Source of the DNA: Atrina japonica
Lineage: Eukaryota > Mollusca > Bivalvia > Pterioida > Pinnidae
Direction of reading: 5' to 3'
DNA length: 64,000 nucleotides
Assembly (NCBI GenBank): GCA_030159075.1
Contig: BROG01000537.1
Span: 124,001-188,000 of the forward strand
Part shown: in pieces, positions 1-14,200 of the stretch
Layout: each line of letters starts with the position of its first letter
How positions within the stretch are numbered: the first letter of the stretch is position 1
The notes under the pieces: model-generated
The model's database searches: none
What the model was told of the DNA's origin: nothing
The model's input: only the letters and a program-made list of their open reading frames with translations
Program-made: the position numbers and the translations under genes

Positions 1-736
1 CTGTCTTTATTTTTCTAGTAAGGAACTAGTCAGCCTGTCAACATCTTTCTAGTAAAGAACTAGTCAGTCTGTCTTTATTTTTCTAGTAAGTAACTGGTCA
101 GTCGTCTTTATTTTTCTAATAAGGAACTAGTCAGTCTGTCTTTATTTTTCTAGTAAGGAACTAGTCAGCCTGTCAACATCTTTCTAGTAAAGAACTAGTC
201 AGTCTGACTTTATTTTCCTAGTAAGGAACAAATCTGTCTCTTCTTCCCTAGTAAGGAACTAGTCAGCCGGTCTTTATTTTCCTAATAAGAAACTAGTCAG
301 TCTGTCTTTATTTTCCTAGTAAGGAACTAGTCAGTCTGTCTTTATTTTTCTAGTAAGGAACTGGTCAGTCTGTCTTTATTTTTCTAGTAAGGAACTAGTC
401 AGTCTGTCTTTATTTTCCTAGTAAGGAACTAGTCAGTCTGCCTTTATTTGCCTAATAAGGAACTAGTTAGCCTGACTTTATTTTCCTAGTAAGGAACTAG
501 TTAGCCTGACTTTATTTTCCTAGTAAGGAACTAGTTAGCCTGACTTTATTTGCCTAGTAAGGAACAAGTTAATCTGCCTTTTTTTTGCCAAATTAGGAAC
601 TAGTCAGCCTGTCAACATCTTCCCAGTAAGGAACAAATTGGTCTGTCTTTATTTGCCTAGTAAGGAACTAGTTAGCTTGACTTTATTTGCAGTGCAAAGA
701 ACTAATTAGCCTGACTTTATTATCCTAGTAAGGAAC
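1..736. repeat. 34-35-bp minisatellite, part 1
   Basis: Tandem units built on tctttattttcctagtaagg followed by aactagtcagtctg. The array continues at 1749 on the far side of a transposon. It runs off the left edge. Confidence 0.95.
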
Positions 737-738
737 TA

Positions 739-1746
739 CCGTATTTTATGGCCTATAGGTCGATATGGGGGATAGGTCGAATGGCCGTTTTTTGGCAAAA
801 ATTCAGGATTAAGTATCAGATAGGTCGGAATGGAGGACAGGTCGATGTTCAGAGATGGAAACATATGGGAGAACACAAAAATGCATCGTTTATGTTTAAT
901 AACTGGTGCTAACATGGATTGTAGCCTATTAAAATAATCAGAGTGATCGGCCTATTTTACGGTACAGTATTAAATAGGAGTGATTAAAAAGCATATAAGT
1001 TGCATCATATATATATTTAACATCACTTATATTACTCGTGTGTACTGATTATGTATACAAGCATCACCATTATGTTACCTGTCAAATCATCATTAAATTC
1101 TTTATGCTGTTTACCCAAGCGACCTCAATCCTTGTCTTATCCTTACATTGACCTAAATTATTTTGCTGCTGCAATTGTCAAACAATTAAATACTCAAGGT
1201 TTAGTGTCAATTAATTTATGTAACACATTTTGAAAAACTTTCCCAACTTCAAAGACTGCCACACGATCCTTATCAGTTGAAGGTCACGTTCCAGTGAACA
1301 CAGCTTGTAGTGTCCAGAAAGTCTGAATGAAGACTTGAACTTCACAATGGGGTGCCGAGATAAGGGAATCATTCAAAAGTATAAACTGTCCGGTATAAAT
1401 ATAATGTAAACGATGTATTTTTATTACGCAGTTTCTGACACATTCTTGAATCCCAATGATATTGTAACTTGAAAGATAATTATTTTGTCACTTGATTATG
1501 AACACAGTGCACTAAGCACACACGAGGTCACATTTAATAGTCCTATTAAGTGTAAATACAAATGGGTGTTTGGAGTATGCCCCTAGATTATCCAGTGAAA
1601 AATATTGAATTACGATGTTAAAATGAGGAATTGCAGATACAAGTTAAATGTTTCACTATTTTTTTAAAGATAAGTCGATGCAGTGAATAGGTCGAGGTCA
1701 CAACTTTGGAGAAAAAAAATATCGACCTATAGGCCGTAAAATACGG
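739..1746. mobile_element. 1,008-bp non-autonomous TA-site DNA transposon, copy 1
   Basis: The ends are inverted repeats of about 26 bp starting ccgtattttatggcctatag, with one mismatch, flanked by TA on both sides (737-738, 1747-1748). Extra aggtcg motifs lie under both ends and may be transposase sites. There is no transposase-length ORF. The TA duplication suggests the Tc1/mariner superfamily. A shorter copy is at 13842-14748. Confidence 0.88.
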
Positions 1747-1748
1747 TA

Positions 1749-3230
1749 CTCAGCCTGTCTGTATTTTTCTAGTAAGGAATTAATCAGTCTGTCAACATCT
1801 TCCTAGTAAGGAACTAGCCAGTCTGTCTTTATTTTCCTAGTAAGGAACTAGTTAGCTTGACTTTATTTGCAGTGCAAGGAACTAGTTAGCCTGACTTTAT
1901 TTGCCTATTAATGAATTACTCAGTCTGTCTGTTTGCCTGGTAAGGAACTAATCTGTCTTTTTTTGCATAGTAAGGTCCTAGTCAACATCTTGCTAGTAAG
2001 GAACTAGTCAGTCTGTCTTTATGTTCCTAGTAAGGAACTAGTTAGCCTGACTTTATTTGCCTAGTAAGGAACTAGTCAGTCTGTCTTTATCTGCCTAGTA
2101 AGAAACTAGTCAGGCTGTCTTTATTTTCCTAGTAAGGAACTAGTAAGTCTGTCTTTATTTTCCTAGTAAGGAACTAGTCATCCTGACTTTATTTGCCTAG
2201 TAAGGAACTAGTAGGTCTGTCTTTATTTTCCTGGTAAGGAACTAGTTAGCCTGACTTTATTTGCCTAATAAGGAACTAGTCAGACTGTCTTTATTTGCCA
2301 AGTAAGTAACTGGTCAATCTGTCTTTATTTTCCTAGTAGGGAACTAGTTAGCCTGACTTTATTTGCCTAGTAAGGAATGAGTCAGTGTCTTTATTTTCCT
2401 GGTAAGGAACTAGTTAGCCTGACTTTATTTTCTTGGTAAGGAACTAGTTAGCCTGACTTTATTTGCCTAGTAAGGAATTAGTTAGTCTGTCTTTATTTTC
2501 CTGGTAAGGAACTAGTTAGCCCGACTTTATTTGCTTAGTAAGGAACTAGTTAGCTTGACTTTATTTTCCTAGTAACTAACTAGTTAGCATGACTTTTTTT
2601 GCCTGGTAAGGAACTAGTCAGTTTGTCTTTATCTGCCTAGTAAGGAATTAGTCAGCCTGTCTGTGTTTGCCTAATAAGGAACTTGTCAGTCTGACTTTGT
2701 TTGCCTAGTAAGGAACTGGTCAGCCTGACTTTATTTGCCTATTAAGGAACCAGTCAGTCTGTCTTTATGTTTCTAGTAAGGAACTAGAAACATAAAGACA
2801 GACTGACTGGCTTTATTTTCCTCGTAAGGAATTAGTTAGTCTGACTTTATTTGCCTATTAAGAAACTAGTCAGACTGTCTTTATTTTCCTAGTAAGGAAC
2901 TAGTTAGCCCGACTTTATTTGCCTTGTAAGGAACTAGTTAGCGTAACTTTATTTGCCTAGTAAGAAAATAGTCAGTCTCATTTTACTAGTCAGCCTGACT
3001 GTATTTACCTGTAAAGGAACTATTCAGCCTGACTTTATTTGCCTGATAAGGAACTAGTCAGTTTGAATTTTTTTTGCCTAGTAAGGAACTAATTGATCTG
3101 TCTATATTTGCCTTATAAGGAATTAGTCAATCTGACTTCATTTGTCTAGTAAGGAACCAGTCAGTCTATTTCCCTTGTAAGAAACTAGTCAGTCTGTCTC
3201 TGTTTGCCTAGTAAGTAATTAGTCAGTCTC
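1749..3230. repeat. 34-35-bp minisatellite, part 2
   Basis: Same unit as 1-736, more diverged toward the right, with variants cctggtaagg and gcctagtaag. It contains a perfect 27-bp-arm hairpin at 2750-2810. Confidence 0.94.
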
Positions 3231-3659
3231 TACAAACCCTCACGATGGCCCTTGTAAGTAATAAGTCAGCCTTGTCATCAAATCTTCACAGTATGATAAG
3301 AAAGTAACTAACTTGTCATACAAATCGGATTCCGCACAGTATCGATAAGATGAGCAGTAACGCGGTAACTCGCCGTCATCCTTGGTTGATATAAATCTGT
3401 TCAAATAAATGTACTGTTGAAAAATCATAAAAACCATCGCAGTGCTGATGTATACCAGTCGAACTATGCGAGGTCTAGCCAAATGCCAATGTTGTGTCAA
3501 ATTGATCCCAAACCAAACAAAAAAAAAAACCCCCCGACTTTCATTTGTTCAACAGTTCTGTTAAATTGCATCAAACACAGAATTAAAATTACCCAAGCCG
3601 TCAAGTCAAAGTTATCCCGTGGTGAAGTAATCACATTTCTGCAGAGTAATGGGACCTGA
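3231..3659. other. non-repetitive spacer
   Basis: Short ORFs on both strands only, no recognisable domain. It separates two unrelated arrays. Nothing firm seen. Confidence 0.5.
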
Positions 3660-6600
3660 CTCCTAACCCGCTTTTCAACACCATGATATTAGACGTATGT
3701 CAATTTACTTTTGTGACTACAAACCTTCGACACCTATCAAGGTATCATCCTGCTTCGTATTACTGTTATCTACAATAAAACCCACACCATGATATCGACT
3801 GAAATCTCTAAATCTGACTACAAACCGGTCACACCCAATGACTATGACGGTAATGGTTTAAAACAGTGACTACAATACCATCACCACACGAATTATCATG
3901 TATGCGAATCCTGGTCTCCTGACCATACAAACTACCGGACACTAAAGCTGATGTAATCACTGTTGCCGATACCTGACTACCCGAATACCCACAACTGTGT
4001 ACATGATTAAAAGTGGTACGGTATAAGCAAAATTTCAAGGACTACAATACCCACACACAATATCACTGCCATTCGATGCTGTAAAATTCCCAGGTTTCAA
4101 AAACCATCACTATGAACTTATACACGAGGAATAGCAATCGTTGGGATATTCTATCTGAATCGTACAAAACCATATGTACACTATTATGATATCTTCAAAA
4201 TGTACTGGAGAGACCACACAGGCCTCCCGCAAGTAAACTGACTAACAAACCCACTGTAACCTATAGATATCAAGTCGTGTCTGTATATGCAAATTAATCT
4301 GGACTACAAACCCACACCACAATAAAATCACACGCATATCTGAGATTGACAAATTAAATGTATTACCCACACTACTGCTCAACCCCTCTTTGATCACTGT
4401 ATGATTGCTGCAAATCGCGCCCAATACTACAAACCCACACAGGTGACACGAAATATGCAATGGACAGCACAATATCACAAATGTTGGATGGAAGATCTGA
4501 CTCCCACAAACCCGGACTTTCTATTACCACGTGTTTCCTTTCAATATCACTGGAAGAAACCGTCAAAGTAACCGTGAAAGTACTAAATGGATATATATAT
4601 ATATATATAAATATATTTGGCCAAACACCATGATTATCACTGTAATCAGAAATACAAAAGTTAAATGTCCACAAAAATACATGATTCACTGTAATCTGAG
4701 TAATAACCTGACTACAATATCACTGTAATCTGACTTACAAACCAATTTTTTTTATTTAGCACCACCACAATATCACTTGCAATCTGACTACAAACCTTGA
4801 CACGATTTATGACCATGATATCACTTGCAATCTGACTACTTCGACCCACACCATTATAACTGTAAGTTGTCACTTCTGATTAATCTGTGGGGGGGGGTGG
4901 GTTAGATGACTACAAACCCACACCATGATATCACAGTAATCTGACTACAAACCCACACCATGATATCACAGTAATCTGACTACAAACCCACTTGACAATG
5001 TATATCACTTGCTAAAATCTGACTACAAACCCTACACCTTACAATTTATCACTGCAATTTCTGATTGACAAACCCAAAACTTACAAGGGAGTCATGATTG
5101 TTGCACTGTATATCAGGTGACTTACAATGACCCTGCTTACTACAATATCACTGTAATCTGACTACAAACCCACACCACAATATCACGGTAATCTGACTAC
5201 AAACCCACACCACAATACACACTGCAATTTTCTGACTTTGCACAAAAAAAGGGGGGGGGGATAAGCCCATCCCCCGGTTCCGACATCATGATATCAAATG
5301 TAATCTTGACTTTACAAACCCTATACTTTACAATATCACTGTAATCTGACTACAAACCCACACAGTTTCTTCCTTGACATTATCACTGCAAAAATAAAAC
5401 TGACATACAAAAATTGAAAGTGGGGGGGGGGGGGGGGGGGGGGGCTAAACCCACACCATGATTTTTTGTCATATGCCGACTGCAAAAAAAAGTGACTTAC
5501 AAACCCTACATGCTATATTTTAACAGTTCAAATAAAATTTTGTTCACTGTGTAATCTACTGACCCTACAAACTCCACACAACTGTATGATATATACACTG
5601 CAATCTGACTACAAATATATATATAACCACACTTACGATATATCTGGTGTACATGTGTGAATCTCTTGACTTTACAAACCCTGTTCATCAGACTTGATGA
5701 TATCATCTGTCTTCGTCCAACGAGGAGCCATTATAACTGTAGTAATAACTCTGACTACAAACTTGGTGTGGGGGGCAATAGATTTTTTAAAAACACACCA
5801 TGATTATTTTTAAAATGCACTCTGACTCACAGACCTAAACCCACACTCTGAAAATTATCACTGTAATCTGTGGGGCACTACACGAACCCAACACCATAAT
5901 ACTCTAATTTTATTTTCATTTTTTTCAATTGTAATTTGTTGACTACAAACCCACAACCATCATAAACACTGTAATTGAGGACTAATAACTGGCCGACACC
6001 TACAAACCCCGGCGAAGTTTAACCATGATAATGACCTGACTTACAAACCCACAAAATTCCATTTGTACCTTATCACTGTCTTTGGCCGGAATAAAGACGA
6101 GTCTGATAAGCTGCAAACCCAAGCAAACACAGTTGGATATCACTGTAATATTTTTAAAAATTACAGAACTCACATATTTAATCACAATCACTGACTACGG
6201 CAATTATACACACCATGATTGGTTGAAAGATCTGAAAGAATTGACTATTATGGCTGCGCCCCTATCTGACCGACAATTTTAACCCACTTACCACGATATC
6301 ACTGAATAGAATCTGAACTACAAAATAAATTAAAACCAACACCTTGATATCACTGTAATTTTCTGACATACTAACCACACAGATGCTATAATTAAACGTC
6401 CCACTAACCTGACTACAAACCCACTTACGACATGATATTCTTTAACTACTGCAATCATGACTACAAACCCACACCATATATCGATTTTTTTATGACTGTA
6501 ATCTGACTACAAATACACTCACCTTGAGTTATCACTGTAATGACTGTCGACTACTAACCCCGTTCACACCTTGTATAGCTCACTGTTTGTAATCTGACGA

Positions 6601-7800
6601 TACTAAGCCCACATATATAATATCACAAAAAAATATTCTTGACTACAAACTCACAATATTGCCACAATATCACTGTAGGAAGTCTAACTACAAAACCTTT
6701 TTTTTAAATTAACTGTCAGCCGTTGATTAATCACTGTCAAAATACTGTTATAATTTTACAACTAACCCACACCTTGATATCACTGTAATCTGACTACTAA
6801 CCCACACCATGATATCACTGTAATCTGACTACAAAGCCACACCATGATATCACTGCAATCTGACAACAAACCCACACCACGATATCACTGTAATCTGACT
6901 ACAAACCCACACCTTGATATCACTGTAATCTGATTACTAACCCGAAGATAATTTTTTTGATATCACTGTAATCTGATTACTAACCCACACCATTGAATAT
7001 CACTGTTTATCATATGACTACATATCTTTATTTTTTACCTTAATCACGATGATTACATGGGGATAAAGCACGGAAAATGCAATCTCACTCTCCTAGAGTA
7101 GCAAATATAAAAAACATCAATTAAATGACTAATAACTCTCAAACCGATGATATCACTGAGCTTCATGAATTGATGATGATTGACAGACAAACCCCGCCAA
7201 CTACTATAGATATTAATAAATACGTAAAAAGGCGGGACTTCATGACCATAATGAAAGCCATATCAAAATTTGTGCAGCGATTATGTAAAATATCGCTTTG
7301 TTTAGTATTTTTTATAATCTATGAGAAACATGTCTGCACGAGGGACCAACAGGTCAAGTATGACAATGACCAATTCCATGGTATTTCTCATCTCTGTTCG
7401 AAGCAGGTCGATGTTTGTACGGTTTTTTTAATACTCACTGCACTCGATGACTCACAAACCAAACTAAAAATAATTCCTGTTGCTATTGAACTCCTTGTTT
7501 TTTATCAGGTTGTAAATCTGACCTAACGAGATACCTTCACACCAAAAACTGATGGTAGGTTACAGAAAATAATACTGACTACTAACCAGCACACCATGAT
7601 CCATCACAGGTAAACTGCTACAAAACCGATAATACTTTAACAGACCATGGATAATTTTCATAATGGTAAAGTCTGACTCACAAACCGGCACCACCTGCCG
7701 CGATGATATTTTTTTCACTGTGATTTTTTTTCTAAACTACTAACCCACAGCTTAATAGCCCATGATCGCGTATCACTGCGAATTGACTTTACAACCACCC
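3660..7800. repeat. degenerate or scrambled part of the 35-bp array
   Basis: Fragments of the unit ctgactacaaacccacacca plus tgatatcactgtaat are recognisable throughout. They are broken by many small insertions, homopolymers (23 G at 5422-5444) and odd joins. A cleaner stretch lies at about 6760-6960. This may be real decay or poor consensus. Confidence 0.75.
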
Positions 7801-10770
7801 ACTTTTGCGGACCACGTGATATCACTGTAATCTGACTACTAGTACCTAGCCACACCAACTGATATCACTGCAAAACCCCACTGTGGTACTAGTAATCTGA
7901 CTCCTAACCCACACCATGATATCACTGTAATCTGACTACAAACCCACACCACAATATCACTGCAATCTGACTACAAACCCACACCATGATATCACTGTAA
8001 TCTGACTACAAACCCACACCATGATATCACGGTAATCTGACTACAAACCCACACCATGATATCACTGCAATCTGACTACAAACCCACACCATGATATCAC
8101 TGTAATCTGACTACAAACCCACACCATGATATCACGGTAATCTGACTACAAACAATATCACTGCAATCTGACTAAAACACTATGTATCACTGTATCTGAG
8201 TACAAACCCACACTAATAACCTGACTACAAACCCACACCATGATATTACTGCAATCTGACTACAAACCCACACTATGATATCACTGTAATCTGACTACAA
8301 ACCCACACTACAATATCACAATTTCACACCACAATAATTCTGACTACAAACCCACACCATAGCACTGTAATCTGACTAATAACTGGACTACAAACCCTAA
8401 CCATAATAATGACCTGACTACAAACCCACACCATGATATCACTATAATCTGACTGCAAACCCACACACCATGACTACAAACCCACACCATCACTGCAATC
8501 TGACTACATTGATATCACTGTAATACAAACCCACATATATCACTAACAAACCCACACCATGATATACTGTAAACTCAAACCCACACCATGATATCATGTA
8601 ATATGTCACTGTAATCTGACTACAAACCCACACCATGATACACTGTATCTGATATCACTTGCACTGTATCTGAGTACCTGACACAAACCAACACCACAAT
8701 CTGACTACAAACCCACACCATGATATCACTGTAATCTGACTACAAACCCACACACCTTGAATTTGATACACTGTAATCTGACTACTAACCCCTACCCATA
8801 TATAATCACAACCCACACTACAAATCTGACCACACCATGATATCACTGTAATTTGAATACAATCTGACAACAAACTCACACCATGATATCACGACTGCAA
8901 ACACTGTAATCACTGACTACAAACCCACACAACCTGACTACAAACTCACTGATAACTGCTTTGACTACTAACCTGACTACAAACCCACACCTTGATATCA
9001 CTGTAATCTGACTACTAAATAATCACAACCTGACACCATGATATCACTGAATCTGACTACAAATCTGCCACACACCATGATATCACTGCAAAACCCACAC
9101 CACAATATCACTGAATCTGACTACAAACCCACACCACGATATCACTGTAATCTGACTACAAACCCACACCTTGATATCACTGTAATCTGACTACAAACCC
9201 ACACCTTGATATCACTGTAATCTGATTACTAACCCACACCTTGATATCACTGTAATCTGATTACTAACCCACACCTTGATATCACTGTAATATGACTACT
9301 TACCTCACGATGATATCACTGCAATTTGAGTACTATAATCTGACTAATAACCCACACCATGATATCACTGTAATCTGACTACGAACCCACACTAAGATAT
9401 TAATAAGTAACTAGCCATGTTTTAGTTTGTAAATATTTTGTTGTATTTAACTGTAATCTGACTACAAAAACCAACCATGATATCACTGTTACCTGACAAT
9501 ATCACTGCAATCTGACTACAAATCAACACCATGATATCATTGTAATCTGACCACTAACCCACACCATGACAATACTACTAAAACCCACACCATGATATCA
9601 CTGCAATGATATCACTGTACTACTAAACCACACACCATGAATATCATGATATCACTGTAATCTGACCTACTATACACCTGACTACTAACCCACACACCAT
9701 GATATCACTGTAATCTGACTACTAACCCAACCAACACCATGATATCACTGTAATCTGACTACTAACCCACACCATGATATCACTGTAATCTGACTACTAA
9801 CCCACACACCTTGATATCACTGTAATCTGACTACTAACCCACACCATGATATCACTGTAATCTGACTACTAACTGAATCACTGTAATCACACTAACCCAC
9901 ACCTTGATATCACTGTAATCTGACTACTAACCCACACCTTGATATCACATCTGACTACTTACCCACAACTGTATCACTGTAATCTGACTACTAACCCACA
10001 CACCATGATATCACTGTAATCTGACTACTTACCCACACCTTGATATCACTGTAATCTGACTACTAACCCACACCTTGATATCACTGTAATCTGACTACTA
10101 ACCCACACCTTGATATCACTGTAATCTGACTACTTACCCACACCCTTGATATCACTGTAATCTAACTAACCCACACACCATGATATCACTGTAACTACTG
10201 ATACTAATCCTAACCCACACCATGATATCACTGTAATCTGACTACTTACCCACACCTTGATATCACTGTAATCTGACTACTAACCCACACCTTGATATCA
10301 CTCTGACTGATAACTGTAATCTGACTACTTACCCACACCTTGATATCACCATGATATCACTGTAATCTACTAACCCACCATGATATCACTGTAATCTGAC
10401 TACTTACCCACACCTTGATATCACTGTAATTACCCACACACCATGATATCTAATCTGACTACTAACCCACACACCATGATATCACTGTAATCTGACTACT
10501 TACCCACACCATGATATCACTGTAATCTGACTACTAACCCACACACCATGATATCACTGTAATCTGACTACTTACCCACACCTTGGACTATCACGAATCC
10601 ACACTAAGTAATTAATAAGATATCACTAGTAATCTGACTACTAACCATGATATTGTAGTTTGATATTAATAAGTTTGTTTTTAGTTTGTAAATATTTTGT
10701 TGTATTTAACTGTAATCTGACTACAAAACCAACCATGATATCACTATAATCTGACTACTAATCCACATCA
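7801..10770. repeat. 35-bp minisatellite, well-preserved part
   Basis: Near-regular units of ctgactacaaacccacacca and tgatatcactgtaat. A variant with actactaacccacaccttg dominates after about 9.7 kb. Each unit carries the palindrome gatatc. An embedded unique segment of about 70 bp occurs twice (about 9420 and 10679). Confidence 0.93.
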
Positions 10771-11083
10771 TGATATCAGCTGGTTATTAACCATGTAGTT
10801 AGTGTCAAGTTATGGACTACAAATTCTCATTGACTTAATCATAGTATTTAGTCAGTCTTGTTGTCTTAGCAGGTATTTCCTGACACTTAACTATTGCAAT
10901 GAGTTATGGAATTAAAAGGAGACATATTGATATATTATCATTCTGAAAAATGTCTGAATTGAGAATTGAAACCATTTTGGTTTGATTTAGAAAGGATCAT
11001 TAACATGCTATTTTAAGATTTATGATTTGATGACACTTTTTGTAATTGCCATAAATTTACATTCTATTGATTTTTTCATTCAG
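10771..11083. other. unique sequence before the first visible RPAP1 exon
   Basis: AT-rich intron-like DNA with no repeat unit or ORF of note. It ends in the pyrimidine tract of the exon acceptor. Confidence 0.5.
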
Positions 11084-11217
11084 AATGCAGATAATTTGAA
11101 AGACACAGGTATTTTACAGTCTGTGACCTTGAACTTGTTCACCAGACTAGGTCATGGTGATGAATATTTGGTGCATGATATCCTTTCAACCATCATGTTT
11201 AATCCTAAGTTTTTATG
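11084..11217 (+). CDS. RPAP1: RPAP1 exon 1 of those visible
   Basis: Begins after the acceptor ttttttcattcag in phase 0 and ends before gtatgtat with two bases (TG) of a split Cys codon. It encodes a helical segment around LFTRLGHGDEYLVHDILST. A second AG at 11089-11090 could serve as an alternative acceptor, but it would shift the entry phase. More 5' exons must lie outside the window, because the 11 kb upstream is almost wholly repeat. Confidence 0.85.
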
Positions 11218-14200
11218 GTATGTATTTATAAACAGTTTAAACTGGTCTTATCAACAACAATTAATGTAGAATGTTTAGATTTTATTAGATTTATATATTA
11301 TCAGTTTTATATATGAGCATTCATCTATTGATCTAATGTTTGGTGTTAGGAGGAGGATAATGTTGATAGTCTGCTAATTTGGAGAGATTGTATTATGATA
11401 GTGGGCTCAGAGCAAAGCTTGTGTTAGGGTATTGGGGTTACCCCTAAGGTAAGACTATTAAGAGATCCAACATCAGACAGTTGTGTTGATTTTGAGTACT
11501 AAGATATCCAACATCAGGCATTTGTGTTCATTTTGAGTACTGAGAGATCCAACATCAGACAGGAGTGTGGTTGTTTTGAGTACTGAGAGATCCAACATCA
11601 GACAGGTGTGTGGTTGTTTTGAGTACTGAGAGATCCAACATCAGACAGGTGTGATGGTTTTGAGTGAGAAGAGACCCAACATCAGACAGGTGTGTGGTTG
11701 TTTTGAGTAATAAGATATCCAACATCAGGCAGGTATGTTGGTTTTGAATACTAAGAAAATCCAATATCAGATATTAAGGGATTCAACATCAGACAGGTGT
11801 GTTGGTTTGAGTATTAAGAAAGCCAATATCAGACAGGTGTGTCAGTATTGAGTATTAAGGGATTCAACATCAGACAGGTTTGTTGATTTTAGTACTAAGA
11901 AATCCAATATCAGACAGGTGTGTTGGTTTTCAGTATTAAAAGATCCAACATCAGACAGTTGTGTTTGTTTTTTAGTGCTTAAAGATCCAACATGAAACAG
12001 TTGTGATGATTTTGATTACTAAGAGATCCAACATCAGACAGGTGTATTGGTTTTTAGTATAAAGAGATCCAACATCAGACAGGTGTATTGGTTTTTAGTA
12101 TAAAGAGATCCAACATCAGACAGGTGTATTGGTTTTTAGTATAAAGAGATCCAACATCAGACAGGTGTATTGGTTTTTAGTATAAAGAGATCCAACATCA
12201 GACAGGTGTGTGGTTGTTTTGAGTAATAAGAGATCCAACATCAGACAGGTGTGTTTGTTTTAAGTATTAAGAGATCCAACATCAGACAGTTGTGTTGGTT
12301 TTGAGTATTAAGGGATTCAACATCAGACAGGTGTGTTGGTTTTGAGTGCTAAGAAAGCCAATATCAGATAAGTGTATTGGTTTTGAGTATTAAGGGATTC
12401 AACATCAGACTGGTGTGTTGGTTTGAGTACTAAGATATTCAATATCAGACAGATGTGTCAGTTTTGAGTATAAAGTGATACAACATTAGACAGGTGTGTT
12501 GGTTTTGATCTGTTTTCCTTTTGTCTGTTTACAATGTTTCAGTTAAATGTATAGGAGACTTAGGATGAGTTTAATTCTTGCCAACTTTTGATTGTATTTG
12601 ATACTTTAAAATCTGCATGAAGTTAACTCTCGAGGTTATACTTTTTCTTGAACACATCTTGTTTGTTAAATTATTCTTTAAAAATTTAATAGCTTTCTGT
12701 ATCACAAACAAAATATCAACTGTTATGACATTTTGACTATGTTTAGTTCAAGAGAAGAAGAAGTTAGATCAGCTATGGAGGATATGAAGTTGTCCAAAGC
12801 CACACATCTCAAAAGTGCAACTCAGGAAGAAATTTCTTTCACACAAGAACAGCTACTGACAAATGTGAAGACTCAATTTAGTGCTATTAGGTCAACATAT
12901 TTAAAGAGTCTGAGCCAGAAGGAAAAAATAGCAATTCACTCACAGTATGTTTTTGTTTATAGTCCATGTAGCTATGACTAGAAATTTGCTCAAGTGTAAA
13001 TAAATGTTACATATCATGTGTATGGAATGTAATTATATTTATCATGTGTATGGAATATAATTATATTCAAGTGTTAGATATATTGTGTGTGAAATGTAAT
13101 TATATTCAAGTGTTAGATATCATGTGTATGGAATGTAATTATATTTATCATGTGTATGGAATGTAATAATATTCAAGCATTAGATATGTGTATGGAATGT
13201 AATTATATTTATCATGTGTATGGAATGTAATAATATTCAAGCATTAGATATCATGTGTATGGAATGTAATTATATTCAAGTGTTAGATATATTGTGTGTG
13301 AAATGTAATTATATTAAAGCGTTAGATATCATATGTGTGGAATGTAATTATATTCAAGCGTTAGATATATTGTGTGTGGAAAGTAATTATATTTAAGCGT
13401 TTGATGTCATGTACGTTTAATGTAATTATATTTAAGATTTAGATATCATGTGTGTGGAATGTAACTATATTCAGTGTTAAATATCATGTGTGTGGAATGT
13501 AATTTTATTCAGGTGTTAGATATCATGGGGTTGGAATGTAATTAATTCAGGTGTTAGATATCATGGGTGTGGAATGTAATTATATTTAAGTGTTAGATAT
13601 CACATGCATGGAATGTAATTATACTCAAGCGTTTGATATCACATGTATGGAATGTAATTATATTCAAGAGTAAGATATCATATCTATAGAATGTAATTAA
13701 TTATATTCAAGTGTTAGATATCATGTGCATGGAATGTAATTATACTCAAGTGTTAGATATGTGTATGGAATGTAATTATATTCAAGAGTTAGATATTATG
13801 TGTATGGAATGTAATTAATTATGTTCAAGAGTGTGAACGTACCGTATTTTATGGCCTATAGGTCGATGTGGGGGAAAGGTAGAATTTGTTGTAAAAATCC
13901 AGGTTTAAGTATTAGATTGGTCTAAGTGCAATATAGGTCGTTGTCAGCAGAGATGAAAAAAATGAATGGGAGAACACAAAAATACATTGTTTGTGTTTAA
14001 TAACTGGTGCTAAAATGATGGTAGCCTACCAAAATAATCAGAGTAATAGGCCTGTTTTACTGTACATTATTAAATAGGAGTGATTAAAAAGCTTCCTTGT
14101 TGCATTTTATCATACTTAACATCACTTATGTTACCTGTCAAATCATCATTAAATTCTTTACAACTATGCCGTTAACACAAGTGACCTCAATCCTTGTCTT

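Noticed and set aside
7125..7526. 133-codon + strand ORF
   Set aside because: It lies in the scrambled 35-bp array, contains repeat motifs (gatgatatcactgag), has no domain and no exon-like borders.
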